In this document: positions 8,414-16,435 of the stretch, piece after piece | Position numbering within the stretch: position 1 is the first letter of the stretch | Layout: each line of letters starts with the position of its first letter | NCBI GenBank assembly: GCA_026552855.1 | Contig: JAPMTX010000150.1 | Coordinates: forward strand, 1-40,761 | Source of the DNA: Candidatus Methanoperedens sp. | GTDB taxonomy: Archaea; Halobacteriota; Methanosarcinia; Methanosarcinales; Methanoperedenaceae | Length of the DNA stretch: 40,761 nucleotides | Direction of reading: 5' to 3' | Made by a program: the position numbers and the translations under genes | The notes under the pieces: model-generated | The model's database searches: none | Told to the model about the DNA's origin: nothing | The model's input: only the letters and a program-made list of their open reading frames with translations

Positions 8414-9142
8414 ATGGAAGCATACATAAGAGAGATTTTTAACTCGATCCAGGGCGAGGGACCTTACGCTGGCGTGCGCCAGGTTTTCGTAAGGTTCTGC
8501 CAGTGCCAGCTCCACTGCGAATACTGCGATACCCCGCAGACGAGGAGTAATGCGGAAATATGCAGGATCGAGAGAACACCGGGAAAGGGCGATTTCTACA
8601 GCATCGACAACCCCATCAGCAGGGATGATATCGTAGAAATAATCGGAAATCTATGGACGCCCTCGACCAGGCATATCTCCCTCACAGGTGGAGAGCCTCT
8701 TATTCATGCGGATTTTATCAGGACGCTTGAGCCAGGTCATCCCCTGTACCTGGAGACCAATTCAGGACTCCCTGAGCAGGCTCAAAAATTAAAGGATATG
8801 GTAGCTGTAGCTTCATGCGATATAAAACTGCCCGAGCATAATTCAACACGAGATTATAAAAAGCTGTTGAAGAACGAGCTTGAGACCATCTCTATCCTCA
8901 GCCGGACATCGCAGACTTTCGTGAAGGTAGTAGTGCTCCCTGGGACTACAGAACAATCAATATCTCCTGCTGTAGATGGAGTAGCATCGATAGATGAGAA
9001 TATCCCGTTCATCCTTCAGCCTGTGACATCAGATAGACCTGTTCCCCCGGAGCTGCTGTTCGGGCTGATGGACTTTGCGGGTAAAAAATTAAAAGATGTG
9101 CGTGCCATACCGCAGACGCACAAAATGATGGGTTTGCTCTAA
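8414..9142 (+). CDS. queE: 7-carboxy-7-deazaguanine synthase (radical SAM)
   Basis: A 242-residue radical SAM enzyme that contracts 6-carboxytetrahydropterin to 7-carboxy-7-deazaguanine, the precursor of archaeosine in archaeal tRNA. The start reads FNSIQGEGPYAGVRQVFVRF, the QueE signature. The cluster motif is C31-x3-C35-x2-C38 followed by DTPQTR, and SLTGGEPLIH gives the SAM-binding GGEP. An extra Cys29 precedes the motif. Length is typical. It is probably the last gene of the ftsZ cluster. Its stop overlaps by 4 bp the stop of the convergent lipoprotein gene, leaving no room for a separate terminator. Confidence 0.92.
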   Translation: MEAYIREIFNSIQGEGPYAGVRQVFVRFCQCQLHCEYCDTPQTRSNAEICRIERTPGKGDFYSIDNPISRDDIVEIIGNLWTPSTRHISLTGGEPLIHADFIRTLEPGHPLYLETNSGLPEQAQKLKDMVAVASCDIKLPEHNSTRDYKKLLKNELETISILSRTSQTFVKVVVLPGTTEQSISPAVDGVASIDENIPFILQPVTSDRPVPPELLFGLMDFAGKKLKDVRAIPQTHKMMGLL

Positions 9143-9639
9143 CGACCTGTCGCTGTAGCCAGAGCCATTACAACCTGCGGATCAGAGGATGAGCCTACCA
9201 GTATCATGTAGCTGCCGCTTGTCCAGATTATGGAATAGCGCGGCATGGTCTGTCCTTTTATGGTTGTGACCTCAGCAGCTTTTGTAGCTGTGTGTCCGTT
9301 GAAGGAAACCTCCTCGAAGGGGTTGTAATCATCCTTGTATCGATTCTTTATCTGCAATTTGTACTGAGCCAGGAGCGCCTCAGGTCTGTCGCTTTCGATT
9401 ACCTGGATGTAGATATCGTCCCCGCTGTTCTTGTAGACACCTTCAGTAGAGTTTATACTGGAACCGTCAATATCCACCGAGCTCTCATGGACGCCAAGGT
9501 AGGTAAAACCTTCAGGCAGACCGGTCTTGGGTATTAGTTCAGATGCAGCAGACTTTTTGTCGCCGCCTCCATCAAAAATGCATCCGGAAATAAAAACCGC
9601 TGTTGCGAACAATATCAGTAATATTACAGGTTTTTTCAT
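9139..9639 (-). CDS. Small lipoprotein, function unknown
   Basis: A 166-residue protein with a clear lipobox: a hydrophobic segment at residues 5-18, ISGC with Cys20, then a Gly/Asp/Lys linker. The remaining 130 residues look like one compact alpha-beta domain, with GLPEGFTYLGVHES, a Tyr-rich middle and a C-terminal SYMILVGSS strand. No catalytic motif is visible. It probably sits on the outer face of the cytoplasmic membrane. A ggagac site 7 bp ahead of the ATG supports the start. It is convergent with queE. A possible TATA (ttttttaagt) lies about 45 bp upstream on the minus strand. Confidence 0.75.
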   Translation of the reverse strand: MKKPVILLILFATAVFISGCIFDGGGDKKSAASELIPKTGLPEGFTYLGVHESSVDIDGSSINSTEGVYKNSGDDIYIQVIESDRPEALLAQYKLQIKNRYKDDYNPFEEVSFNGHTATKAAEVTTIKGQTMPRYSIIWTSGSYMILVGSSSDPQVVMALATATGR

Positions 9640-9930
9640 ATTCTGTCTCCTTTTAACCCCCGTATTAGACTGCGAACTTAAAAAATGTAGCGGTCGATTA
9701 CTTCTGCATTTCTATAGGAGGCGGTTTTGGCGTTTTACCGCAATGTATATATACCGTCGTTGATAAACCTACAAATTAACGGGGGTAACGCAGGTAATCC
9801 GCAGCGGGGGATATGCTATTCGATCAACACCGGAGCCTGCGGCGGGCGAACCTGTGGTTGGAATCGAGGAGTACAGGGGCTCGTATTCAATATTAATGGA
9901 CATATAATCGGACTGGGGGGGCAGGGAATT
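9640..9930. promoter_or_regulatory. Non-coding gap with divergent promoters
   Basis: A strong + strand TATA (tgtatatata, about 9743-9752) lies between the minus-strand lipoprotein and the small + gene. The minus-strand TATA is near 9680. From 9767 to 9907 a + strand frame stays open for 47 codons with protein-like composition (it ends GSYSILMDI) but has no ATG, TTG or early GTG start. It may be the out-of-frame beginning of the small gene that follows. Confidence 0.35.
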
Positions 9931-10119
9931 ATGGAGACAAGAGAAGTGCATGAGGTTATCCTGTGGATGGATGAATGCGCACCTGAGCGGCTTACGCCAA
10001 ATACTGTGATGCTGTGCACAAGGAACATGTTCATACTTGAGAACATGCGGGATTTTATTTACGATGAGTTCGTGGATATTATAAGGAGAAGCGGGAGCGC
10101 AGGGATAGTTAAACTGTAG
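9931..10119 (+). CDS. Small protein of unknown function, possibly the end of a frameshifted gene
   Basis: A 62-residue reading from the ATG at 9931, preceded by gcaggga. The product is acidic, with VHEVILWMDECAPERL then a second helix, NMRDFIYDEFVDIIRRSG. It has two Cys and no motif that I recognise. The same frame is open back to 9727, but that upstream part is Gly/Asn-rich and looks non-coding. A different frame at 9767-9907 looks more protein-like, so this may be the 3' half of a gene with a frameshift near 9905. Promoter: the TATA at 9743-9752. Confidence 0.45.
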   Translation: METREVHEVILWMDECAPERLTPNTVMLCTRNMFILENMRDFIYDEFVDIIRRSGSAGIVKL

Positions 10120-10156
10120 CTGGCGGCATAAGACTGTAAATCCGTTCGAAGTTAAA

Positions 10157-10190
10157 GTAAGTATTATATATTTCTATGGTTATTACTTAC
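10157..10190 (+). promoter_or_regulatory. TATA box inside a 7-bp inverted repeat; leaderless start
   Basis: GTAAGTA (10157-10163) and its exact complement TACTTAC (10184-10190) flank the TATA sequence ttatatat (10164-10171). The gene's ATG is at 10195, about 27 bp after the TATA centre, so the message is probably leaderless. A repressor bound to the two half-sites would cover TATA and start site; this is inference. Confidence 0.5.
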
Positions 10191-10194
10191 CTGC

Positions 10195-11040
10195 ATGAAC
10201 AAGAGATTGGTGGTACTGGCAGGAATCCTGCTGCTTGTAGCAGCGGCGGGATGCATAGCCTCTCAAAAATATTCCCAGCAGGTCCCTTCTGCGTCGGATT
10301 TTAGCTACAGCATGAGTGAGAGCAGGGATTCTTTAAAGACCAGTGGAACAGATGCTTACGACAAGAAAAGTGCCTCCCAGGATAGAAAAATTATCTCAAC
10401 CGCACATCTCCAGATGGAGGTGAGCAATGTTAAAGACACTTTTAATGAATTAACTAACATTACTCTGAGCCATGGCGGATATATCTCCAGTTCATCAGTA
10501 TATGATTCGGGGAATCGCAACAGCGGTCAGGTGGCTTTAAGGGTTCCCCAAAGGAACTTCTATTCAGCAATAGAACAGATAGAAGCCCTGGGAACTGTCA
10601 GGTCAAGGCAGATAGCAGGGCAGGACGTGACCGAGGAATTCATCGACCTGAACGCCCGCCTTGGGAACTTGCAGAAACAGGAAGTAAGGCTGCAGGAGAT
10701 ACTGAAGACCGCAGTAACAGTGAAGGACGTACTTGAGGTTGAGCATGAGCTTGAGCGCGTGCGCGGGGAGATAGAGCGCCTGACGGGCAGGCTTAACTAT
10801 CTCAACCAGAGCGTAGAGATGTCCACCATCATGGTGAACGCAGCAGAGCCTGCGCCCTTTACGGGAGAGGATTGGGGGATAGCAGATACGTTCAGCCAGG
10901 CTGCAAGAGGGTTCGTAGAGAGCGTGAGGGGATTGATCATAATTACAGGATATATCCTTCCCATACTGATATTCATAGTCATGATAGCCATGGCTGCACT
11001 CGGGATCAAAAGAAAGCTCCTGCCGAGGCTTAGAACATAA
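10195..11040 (+). CDS. DUF4349 lipoprotein with C-terminal membrane segment
   Basis: A 281-residue membrane-anchored protein of the DUF4349 family, of unknown function. Lipobox AAGC puts the lipidated Cys at residue 20. A Ser-rich linker leads to the family core: RKIISTAHLQMEVSNVKDTF, then GGYISSSSVYDSG, ALRVPQRNF, and DVTEEFIDLNARLGNLQKQE. A helical, heptad-like region (about 155-205: LQEILKTAVTVKDVLEVEHELERVRGEIERL) suggests a coiled coil. The C-terminal hydrophobic helix at about 246-272, followed by KRKLLPRLR, crosses the membrane with its basic end inside. Anchors at both ends fit a surface scaffold. The next lipoprotein gene starts 3 bp after this stop, so the two form an operon. Confidence 0.85.
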   Translation: MNKRLVVLAGILLLVAAAGCIASQKYSQQVPSASDFSYSMSESRDSLKTSGTDAYDKKSASQDRKIISTAHLQMEVSNVKDTFNELTNITLSHGGYISSSSVYDSGNRNSGQVALRVPQRNFYSAIEQIEALGTVRSRQIAGQDVTEEFIDLNARLGNLQKQEVRLQEILKTAVTVKDVLEVEHELERVRGEIERLTGRLNYLNQSVEMSTIMVNAAEPAPFTGEDWGIADTFSQAARGFVESVRGLIIITGYILPILIFIVMIAMAALGIKRKLLPRLRT

Positions 11041-11042
11041 AT

Positions 11043-11825
11043 ATGAACTCAAAAAGAATGAATAAAAAGATAATTCTCCTGTTGCTACTTTTTGTAATTA
11101 TTTCAGGCTGTATTGAACCAGGCTACCGTGCGGACGGAGATATCACCCCTTCGCCCGGGCGATATTCTGATGCATACTCAAGCACCAATACATCGGAAGC
11201 GGCAGGAGGTAACGGCACTCAGCCAGCGAATACCGGTTCCCAATCTCAAACCCGGGGAACTCAGGCTCAGGACATTTCTTCGGCAGCAGATCAAACCGGA
11301 AGTTCCCAGCCTGGGACTGCTGCACAGGCAGACAGGAGCGAACTTCTAATCGACAGGATATCCATGAACCTGAGTTATCTTTACGATAAGAAATGGAACA
11401 GCCTTTACCAGGAGGATGAGCTTGACTGCTCAAGGATGTCGGTATATTTGTGGGACTACATCAGGACAAATTACCATGTGGCGCCAAAAATAATCGTCTC
11501 GTACCAGAGGCAGCATGCCTGGCTGGCTCTCAAAGTGAGCGACGTAGGGAACTCGTCAAAATACATCCGCTGGAACATCAGAGGCGCAGATTATTATTAT
11601 CTTGAGGCAACGATACCGAAAATCGTTACAGATGATAACCAGAGGTTCCTGATAAACGGTCAGGAATATACTTCTTCCCAGTTCTACGATGCTGCGGTAT
11701 ATATCTTTGAAACACCCCAGGACGCGAACGATTTCCATGCCGAGAATTCATGGCTGCGCGGATGGAACCAGGAGTTCAGGTTAAAGAAAATGGATCTGGA
11801 TAAGATAGAGAGGTTGCTGGGGTAG
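11043..11825 (+). CDS. Lipoprotein with transglutaminase-like Cys-His-acid domain
   Basis: A 260-residue protein. Lipobox ISGC gives lipidated Cys23. Residues 24-98 are a Ser/Thr/Gln/Gly linker, as in archaeal surface lipoproteins. The C-terminal domain has a Cys at a helix start (DCSRMSVYLWDYIR, Cys129), a His at a strand start (RQHAWLALKV, His158) and an acid on the next strand (YYYLEATIP, Glu188). That is the order and spacing of transglutaminase-like cysteine peptidases, which usually end 'vDaT'. Peptidase or cross-linking activity is inferred. The ATG at 11058 is an alternative start giving a more ordinary signal peptide. It is translated together with the DUF4349 gene. A large palindrome lies 31 bp past the stop. 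Confidence 0.7.
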   Translation: MNSKRMNKKIILLLLLFVIISGCIEPGYRADGDITPSPGRYSDAYSSTNTSEAAGGNGTQPANTGSQSQTRGTQAQDISSAADQTGSSQPGTAAQADRSELLIDRISMNLSYLYDKKWNSLYQEDELDCSRMSVYLWDYIRTNYHVAPKIIVSYQRQHAWLALKVSDVGNSSKYIRWNIRGADYYYLEATIPKIVTDDNQRFLINGQEYTSSQFYDAAVYIFETPQDANDFHAENSWLRGWNQEFRLKKMDLDKIERLLG

Positions 11826-11856
11826 CGACAGGGTTCATCTGCGGTCCAGTTATAGC

Positions 11857-11940
11857 AACGAACTCGTACGAACTTATACGAACTCAAATCATTTTCAGAG
11901 TTCGTACGAGTTCGTATTAGTTCGTTGTTAATCTACATCT
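11857..11940. repeat. Dispersed decamer palindrome, copy 1
   Basis: The left arm, 11857-11885, and the right arm, 11898-11926, are inverted copies matching at 25 of 29 positions, with a 12-base loop. Each arm is built of GTTCGTAYNA decamers in tandem. The right arm and the following atctacatctt are shared with copy 2 near 20 kb. It lies between the convergent stops of the lipoprotein and mutL genes, where it could also act as a two-way transcription end. Confidence 0.9.
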
Positions 11941-11952
11941 TATCTGCCACAG

Positions 11953-13689
11953 TCAACTTCTCCTGAAGAGCTTATCCAGCTCCTGTCTGTTAAAAGATAT
12001 CATTGTTGGTCTCCCGTGCGGGCAGGTATAGGGATTCTCTGTCGCAAAAAGCTGCCTGACAAGGCTTTCCATCTGGTCCGAAGAGCAGTCAGCCCCGGCT
12101 TTGATCGCACCCCTGCACGCTATGCTTCTGGTTACCCGCTCAAAGATGCCGGTCTCGTCCTTTATCTTCCCCTCTGAGAGTATATCCGCCATTATGTCGT
12201 GTATCAGGTCAGGATCCTCAAGTTTTCCCAGGACGTTCGGGACGGCGGTGACTGCGAACGAATCCGGTCCAAACTCCGATATCCTGAACCCGAACTCCTC
12301 AAGGTAAGGGATGCTCTCCCTCATCAGGGCCCGCTCCCTTGAATCCAGTTTAAGGTTGAGCGGGACAATAAGCTCCTGCGAGTCCGCTCGATTTCCGCCT
12401 CTCACCTGCTCAAAGAGTATGCGCTCGTGCGCCGCGTGCTGGTCGATTATCATCAGGCCATCCTTTGTCTCCACGACGACGTACACGTTATCAACCTGAC
12501 CGAGGATCTTTACCTGCGGCATATCAGTCTCGCTCGCTTTATCTGCGATATACCGCTCTGTGCGCCGCAGCCTCCGTTCCGTATCCTTTGCAGGATACCT
12601 GAACACGCTCTCTTCTTCCCGCACGAGTGCCTGGCTCTGCGCCTGGCTCTTCTGGTCTTGTTCGTAAAGCAGGGATTGTGTGCTTTTTACGGGGGGCGTA
12701 AGGTCCCTGCCTGATAGTGCGCTCCTGACAGCCTCTGCCACAGCCTCCGAAACTTCCCTCTCATGGCTCAGACGCACCTGGTTCTTAGTCGGGTGTACGT
12801 TCACATCGACCTCTTTTGTATCTATGGATATTTTTAAGACCGCTACAGGAAAACGCCCTTTAGGGATGAGTGTCCCGTACCCTTCCCGCAGAGCCAGGCT
12901 AAGCACTCTTCCTGTGACGCTCCTGTTATTGATGTAGAACGACTGGGAATCGATACTGCCTCTTGTAATTTCGGGTTTTGATACTAACCCTGTGATGTGG
13001 GCGAACCTTGAGGTAAAATCCACGGCCACCATAGCTCTTGCTATCTCCTGCCCGTAGATGTGGATCACCGTATCCTTAAGCTCCGAGGCAGGCGAACGCA
13101 GTACCTCGTTACCGTTGTGAAGAAGGGTGAAAGATACGCTGTTATTGCCAAGGGCGTTCCTTGTCACAACATCGATCATATGCGCAAGCTCGGTGCTGTC
13201 TGATTTCAGGTATTTTTTTCTTGCAGGTGTATTGTAGAATAGCTCTTCGACCGAGACAGCAGTGCCATCGGGGGCTCCTGTCTCATTTATGCTGACCAGT
13301 CTGCCGCCGTGCACAGTGACCTTTGTGCCAGCCATGTCCTCCTTTGTTTTCGTGACGATCTCCACTTTTGCGACAGCGGCGATGGAGGAAAGCGCTTCTC
13401 CCCTGAATCCCATCGTGGCTACATCCTCGATATCCTCGATGCTGCTGACCTTGCTCGTGGAATGCTTCACAAAAGAGAGGGCTGCGTCCTCTTTGCCCAT
13501 CCCGCAGCCGTTATCGGTGACGCGTATCAGCTTTTTCCCGCCCTGCATCACTTCGACCCTGATATCAGAGGCTCCTGCGTCTATTGAGTTCTCGATGAGT
13601 TCCTTGACAACGGAGGCGGGGCGTTCAATCACTTCTCCGGCGGCTATCTTGTTAATTGTGACTTCGTCAAGGATGTGTATTTTTTGCAT
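11953..13689 (-). CDS. mutL: DNA mismatch repair protein MutL (endonuclease type)
   Basis: A 578-residue MutL. The N-terminal GHKL ATPase has ELIENSIDAGA (30-40), DNGCGM (59-64) and TMGFRGEAL (92-100). A Gln/Ser linker at about 335-390 leads to the dimerisation domain. That domain carries DQHAAHERILFE (416-427), the metal-binding endonuclease motif DQHA(X)2E(X)4E, and CPHGRP near the C-terminus (about 556-561). This is therefore the nicking type of MutL, as in organisms without MutH. MutL is patchy in archaea and usually accompanies MutS, which is not in this window. EndoQ, another repair nuclease, is encoded 176 bp upstream on the same strand. Confidence 0.96.
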   Translation of the reverse strand: MQKIHILDEVTINKIAAGEVIERPASVVKELIENSIDAGASDIRVEVMQGGKKLIRVTDNGCGMGKEDAALSFVKHSTSKVSSIEDIEDVATMGFRGEALSSIAAVAKVEIVTKTKEDMAGTKVTVHGGRLVSINETGAPDGTAVSVEELFYNTPARKKYLKSDSTELAHMIDVVTRNALGNNSVSFTLLHNGNEVLRSPASELKDTVIHIYGQEIARAMVAVDFTSRFAHITGLVSKPEITRGSIDSQSFYINNRSVTGRVLSLALREGYGTLIPKGRFPVAVLKISIDTKEVDVNVHPTKNQVRLSHEREVSEAVAEAVRSALSGRDLTPPVKSTQSLLYEQDQKSQAQSQALVREEESVFRYPAKDTERRLRRTERYIADKASETDMPQVKILGQVDNVYVVVETKDGLMIIDQHAAHERILFEQVRGGNRADSQELIVPLNLKLDSRERALMRESIPYLEEFGFRISEFGPDSFAVTAVPNVLGKLEDPDLIHDIMADILSEGKIKDETGIFERVTRSIACRGAIKAGADCSSDQMESLVRQLFATENPYTCPHGRPTMISFNRQELDKLFRRS

Positions 13690-13865
13690 TGTAGGGGTTG
13701 TTCCGTTATATGGTGTTATGAGTATTCAGTGTTTCGCATGGATATTGTAATTCTGTGTTTCGAGGATTATGTGGCGAAAAGGCTAATAGAAGAAAGAGAA
13801 GGAGTAATTACAGGTGGAAAACCGAAACCCTGTTCAGGCGTGCCTAAGGCTTAAATAATGAAAAT

Positions 13866-15074
13866 TCAGAAATCGAAAAGAGACTTCTGCGGTTCAGGCA
13901 CGGTCTGAGCTTCGGGCTTGGAATTCGATAACTCAACCCGCCCGTACTGTCCTCCGCCGCCGGGGTGCACTTTCACCCTCCCTTCCCTGAATGCGACTAT
14001 CGCACTGACGACGCGCTCATCCACTCCTGAGCCCCTGATATCGGCATCGACCAGCACCGCCACCTCGGAGCCGTACCGCTCTATGAGCGCATCCCAGATT
14101 TTCTTGACGCCCTTTGTATTCGTCCCTATTCCCAGCGCCATTGCAATGATCTCGGATAGCGGTATCAGGTGAAGGTACGGCGGTCTGTGCGGTGGATGCT
14201 GCGGCTTATCATATGTTGCAAGCTCATTGACCCTGTCCTTCACGCCTTTTTTTATCGTCCCGTCGCAGGAGCATGTCCAGTTCTTGATAATGCTCTCCCT
14301 CAATGTGTAATGCCTGAAGCACCGTATGCATGCGCTCTCGTTATATTTCCCCTCCTCTGGAGGCAAACCAACATTGATAACAGGCTTTCTTCCTTTCTCG
14401 CGTATTATCGCCATCTTCAATTCCTCAAAACTGATATCCTCCATCTCAAAGCGGTTGAACTCGCGCGCCAGTTTGTTCACGTAGGGGGAGTGGGCATCGG
14501 AGTTTGTGAGGAATGTGAGGCAGCGAAGCTCCGAAATCCTGTCAGCGTACGATGTATCTGCGCTCAGACCAAGCTCGATAAGATAAATATAATCCGCCAT
14601 GTCGCCATAGCATTCCCTCAGCGAATTGTGGTACGCGTACATCGCAGTCCAGGGCGTGAAGGCATGCGCGGGACCGATAAGCGCACCCGCATCTTTTGCA
14701 GCCTGAGCTATTTCAGCGCCGCCCAGCCTCACGTTCGGTCTCCCGTCAGAATCGATATTGTTCGACCGGTTTTTCATGAATTCGTACAGCTCCTCTGCCT
14801 TGGATATGGAAGGTACGAGCAGGAGATGGTGCACCTGGTTTATATCCTCAACCTCTGTCGTGAGGATGAAGCTCATATCATCGAACCTGAAAATCCCGTT
14901 CTCCTCCTTTAACTTTTTTATCTCAGACAGCCATTTCGGGTGCAGGCAGTCGCCAGTAGCCATAAGCTGGATACCTTTCCTTCCGGATTCAGTTGCAAGG
15001 GTAGGAAGGTCCATTTTTCCCGAGGTCGCCATGCTGTATTTCGAATGGATGTGCAGGTCTGCGTTCACGAGCAT
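13866..15074 (-). CDS. endoQ: Endonuclease Q, PHP-family DNA repair nuclease
   Basis: A 402-residue protein of the TIGR00375/EndoQ family. It nicks 5' of deaminated bases (uracil, hypoxanthine, xanthine) and AP sites. PHP metal motif DLHIHSKYS is at residues 6-14, with further ligands in TGDCLHP (40-46), TTEVED, GPAHAFTP and TNSDAHSP. A zinc finger, CIRCFRHY ... CSCDG, lies near 247-270. A helix-hairpin-helix-like IAMALGIGTNTKGVKKIW segment and the GGGGQYGRVEL strand follow. The last eight residues, PQKSLFDF, form a PIP-box-like tail for PCNA; PCNA binding is known for Thermococcales EndoQ. mutL lies downstream on the same strand. Confidence 0.93.
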   Translation of the reverse strand: MLVNADLHIHSKYSMATSGKMDLPTLATESGRKGIQLMATGDCLHPKWLSEIKKLKEENGIFRFDDMSFILTTEVEDINQVHHLLLVPSISKAEELYEFMKNRSNNIDSDGRPNVRLGGAEIAQAAKDAGALIGPAHAFTPWTAMYAYHNSLRECYGDMADYIYLIELGLSADTSYADRISELRCLTFLTNSDAHSPYVNKLAREFNRFEMEDISFEELKMAIIREKGRKPVINVGLPPEEGKYNESACIRCFRHYTLRESIIKNWTCSCDGTIKKGVKDRVNELATYDKPQHPPHRPPYLHLIPLSEIIAMALGIGTNTKGVKKIWDALIERYGSEVAVLVDADIRGSGVDERVVSAIVAFREGRVKVHPGGGGQYGRVELSNSKPEAQTVPEPQKSLFDF

Positions 15075-15171
15075 GAGGGGAGCTAATGGACTGGATGGCT
15101 TATAGGGGTTGCGTCACAAGGGACAGTTATTTAGCCTATAGGTGCCAACATAAAAAAGAGGGGAATCAAAA

Positions 15172-15816
15172 ATGGCACAGGATAAAGAACAGGTATCTAT
15201 ATCGAAGCGTATCAATCGCAGGAAGTTTTTGGTATGGCTTGGCATTTTACTTGGCATCATAATTGCATCCATAAGCATAATTAAAAAGAAGGCATTAAGT
15301 ATAACCAACCGGTTCCGCATACGGAGCGTGGAACAGACACCAGGGTTCAATCCGGGTACATGGAAACTGAGCGTGAACGGGCTTGTAAATATGCCTCTTG
15401 CTATCAGCTACGACGAACTCCTCAAACTTGAAAGCGAGGAGCAGGTAAGTGATTTTCACTGCGTGGAAGGATGGTCTGTTGATAATGTCAAATGGAGGGG
15501 TATACGGTTAAAGGTACTTTTCGACATGGCAGGCGTAATGCCTGAAGCGGGGTTCCTGACGTTCTATTCAGCAAGCGGCACATACTCAGACAGCCTCTCC
15601 ATAAAAGAAGCACTTGAGCCTGATGTTATGCTTGCCTACATGCTGGATGACGAGCTGCTGCCGGAGGAGCAGGGCAGACCCCTGCGGCTGGTGATTCCGA
15701 GGATGTTCGGGTATAAGAACGTGAAGTGGATAAACAGGATAACGCTTACGGCTGCGCAGGAGGGAGGATACTGGGAGAGGTTCGGGTATAAGATCGACGG
15801 AGTATCGTACCCCTGA
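15172..15816 (+). CDS. Tat-exported molybdopterin oxidoreductase, SUOX/MsrP family
   Basis: A 214-residue protein with a twin-arginine signal (NRRKFLVWLG, Arg16-Arg17) and a hydrophobic segment at 20-36. The oxidoreductase molybdopterin-binding domain follows. TWKLSVNGLV starts it, DFHCVEGWSV contains Cys97, the expected molybdenum ligand, and VIPRMFGYKNVKWINRI (about 173-189) matches the conserved end of the pocket. It lacks the dimerisation domain of sulfite oxidases, like small YedY/MsrP-type proteins. The substrate cannot be read from sequence; S- or N-oxide reduction or sulfite oxidation are options. The cytochrome b gene starts 14 bp after the stop, so the pair should form a membrane redox module facing outside. 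Confidence 0.88.
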   Translation: MAQDKEQVSISKRINRRKFLVWLGILLGIIIASISIIKKKALSITNRFRIRSVEQTPGFNPGTWKLSVNGLVNMPLAISYDELLKLESEEQVSDFHCVEGWSVDNVKWRGIRLKVLFDMAGVMPEAGFLTFYSASGTYSDSLSIKEALEPDVMLAYMLDDELLPEEQGRPLRLVIPRMFGYKNVKWINRITLTAAQEGGYWERFGYKIDGVSYP

Positions 15817-15830
15817 CAGCAGGAGCCTGT

Positions 15831-16424
15831 GTGAGAATACCGAGATTTGATACCTCAGCCAGAACCCTGCACTGGTCACATGCTGCGGTCTTTATCTGGC
15901 TCCTGGCAACTGGCATACGGATTTCTCTTACATCAAGCTCGCTTCTTGGAGACCCGCTGATAAGAAAGGCACACCTGTATGCTTCCCCCTTTTTTGTCAT
16001 ACTGCCTGTTATGATCTATATAACAGGCAGCCCGCAAACCAGAAGAGACGTAAAAGAGCTCATATCGTGGGACAGGGGAGATACAGGATGGCTCATGGAT
16101 ACCCTGAAAGGGAACAAAGCCGTTGCTGCCGGAAAATTCAATGCAGGACAGAAAATAAATTTTGCCGCTACCCTGCTGCTGCTTGCCGGTCTCTCATTAT
16201 CGGGCTCAGTCATCTGGATGAGATCAATGTTCAGCGTAGGCTTTGTAGAATTCAACTTCCTTTTACACGATCTCCTGGCGGTTTTAGCCATAATGCTGTT
16301 CGCAGGTCATATCGCACTCGCGCTTTATTATGGCGAATCGCTGCGCGGCATTATCTCCGGGGAAGTGGATGAAAAATGGGCAAAGGAACGCTACCCTGAG
16401 TGGTCCGAACGGCAGTCCAGGTGA
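15831..16424 (+). CDS. Cytochrome b561 / formate dehydrogenase gamma-like membrane subunit
   Basis: A 197-residue protein with a GTG start, preceded by an aggag site. Four hydrophobic helices are expected: residues about 15-35, 50-68, 105-125 and 145-165. Candidate haem ligands are His14 and His17 in RTLHWSHA, His in LLHDLLAV and His in FAGHIALALYY. FNAGQKIN (about 103-110) and the WAKERYPEW tail are hallmarks of the FdnI/FdhC gamma group rather than of the MsrQ family. It would pass electrons between the quinone or methanophenazine pool and the molybdoenzyme encoded just upstream. The direction of electron flow is not shown by the sequence. Confidence 0.87.
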   Translation: MRIPRFDTSARTLHWSHAAVFIWLLATGIRISLTSSSLLGDPLIRKAHLYASPFFVILPVMIYITGSPQTRRDVKELISWDRGDTGWLMDTLKGNKAVAAGKFNAGQKINFAATLLLLAGLSLSGSVIWMRSMFSVGFVEFNFLLHDLLAVLAIMLFAGHIALALYYGESLRGIISGEVDEKWAKERYPEWSERQSR

Positions 16425-16435
16425 ATAACTTTATA

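Noticed and set aside
11857-11926. Decamer tandem units considered as a CRISPR array or integrase attachment site.
   Set aside because: There are no spacers of regular size, no cas genes, no integrase gene and no tRNA next to it.
14169-14912. A 247-codon open frame antisense to endoQ.
   Set aside because: It mirrors a well-supported gene, has odd composition (His, Cys and Arg rich) and no start signals.
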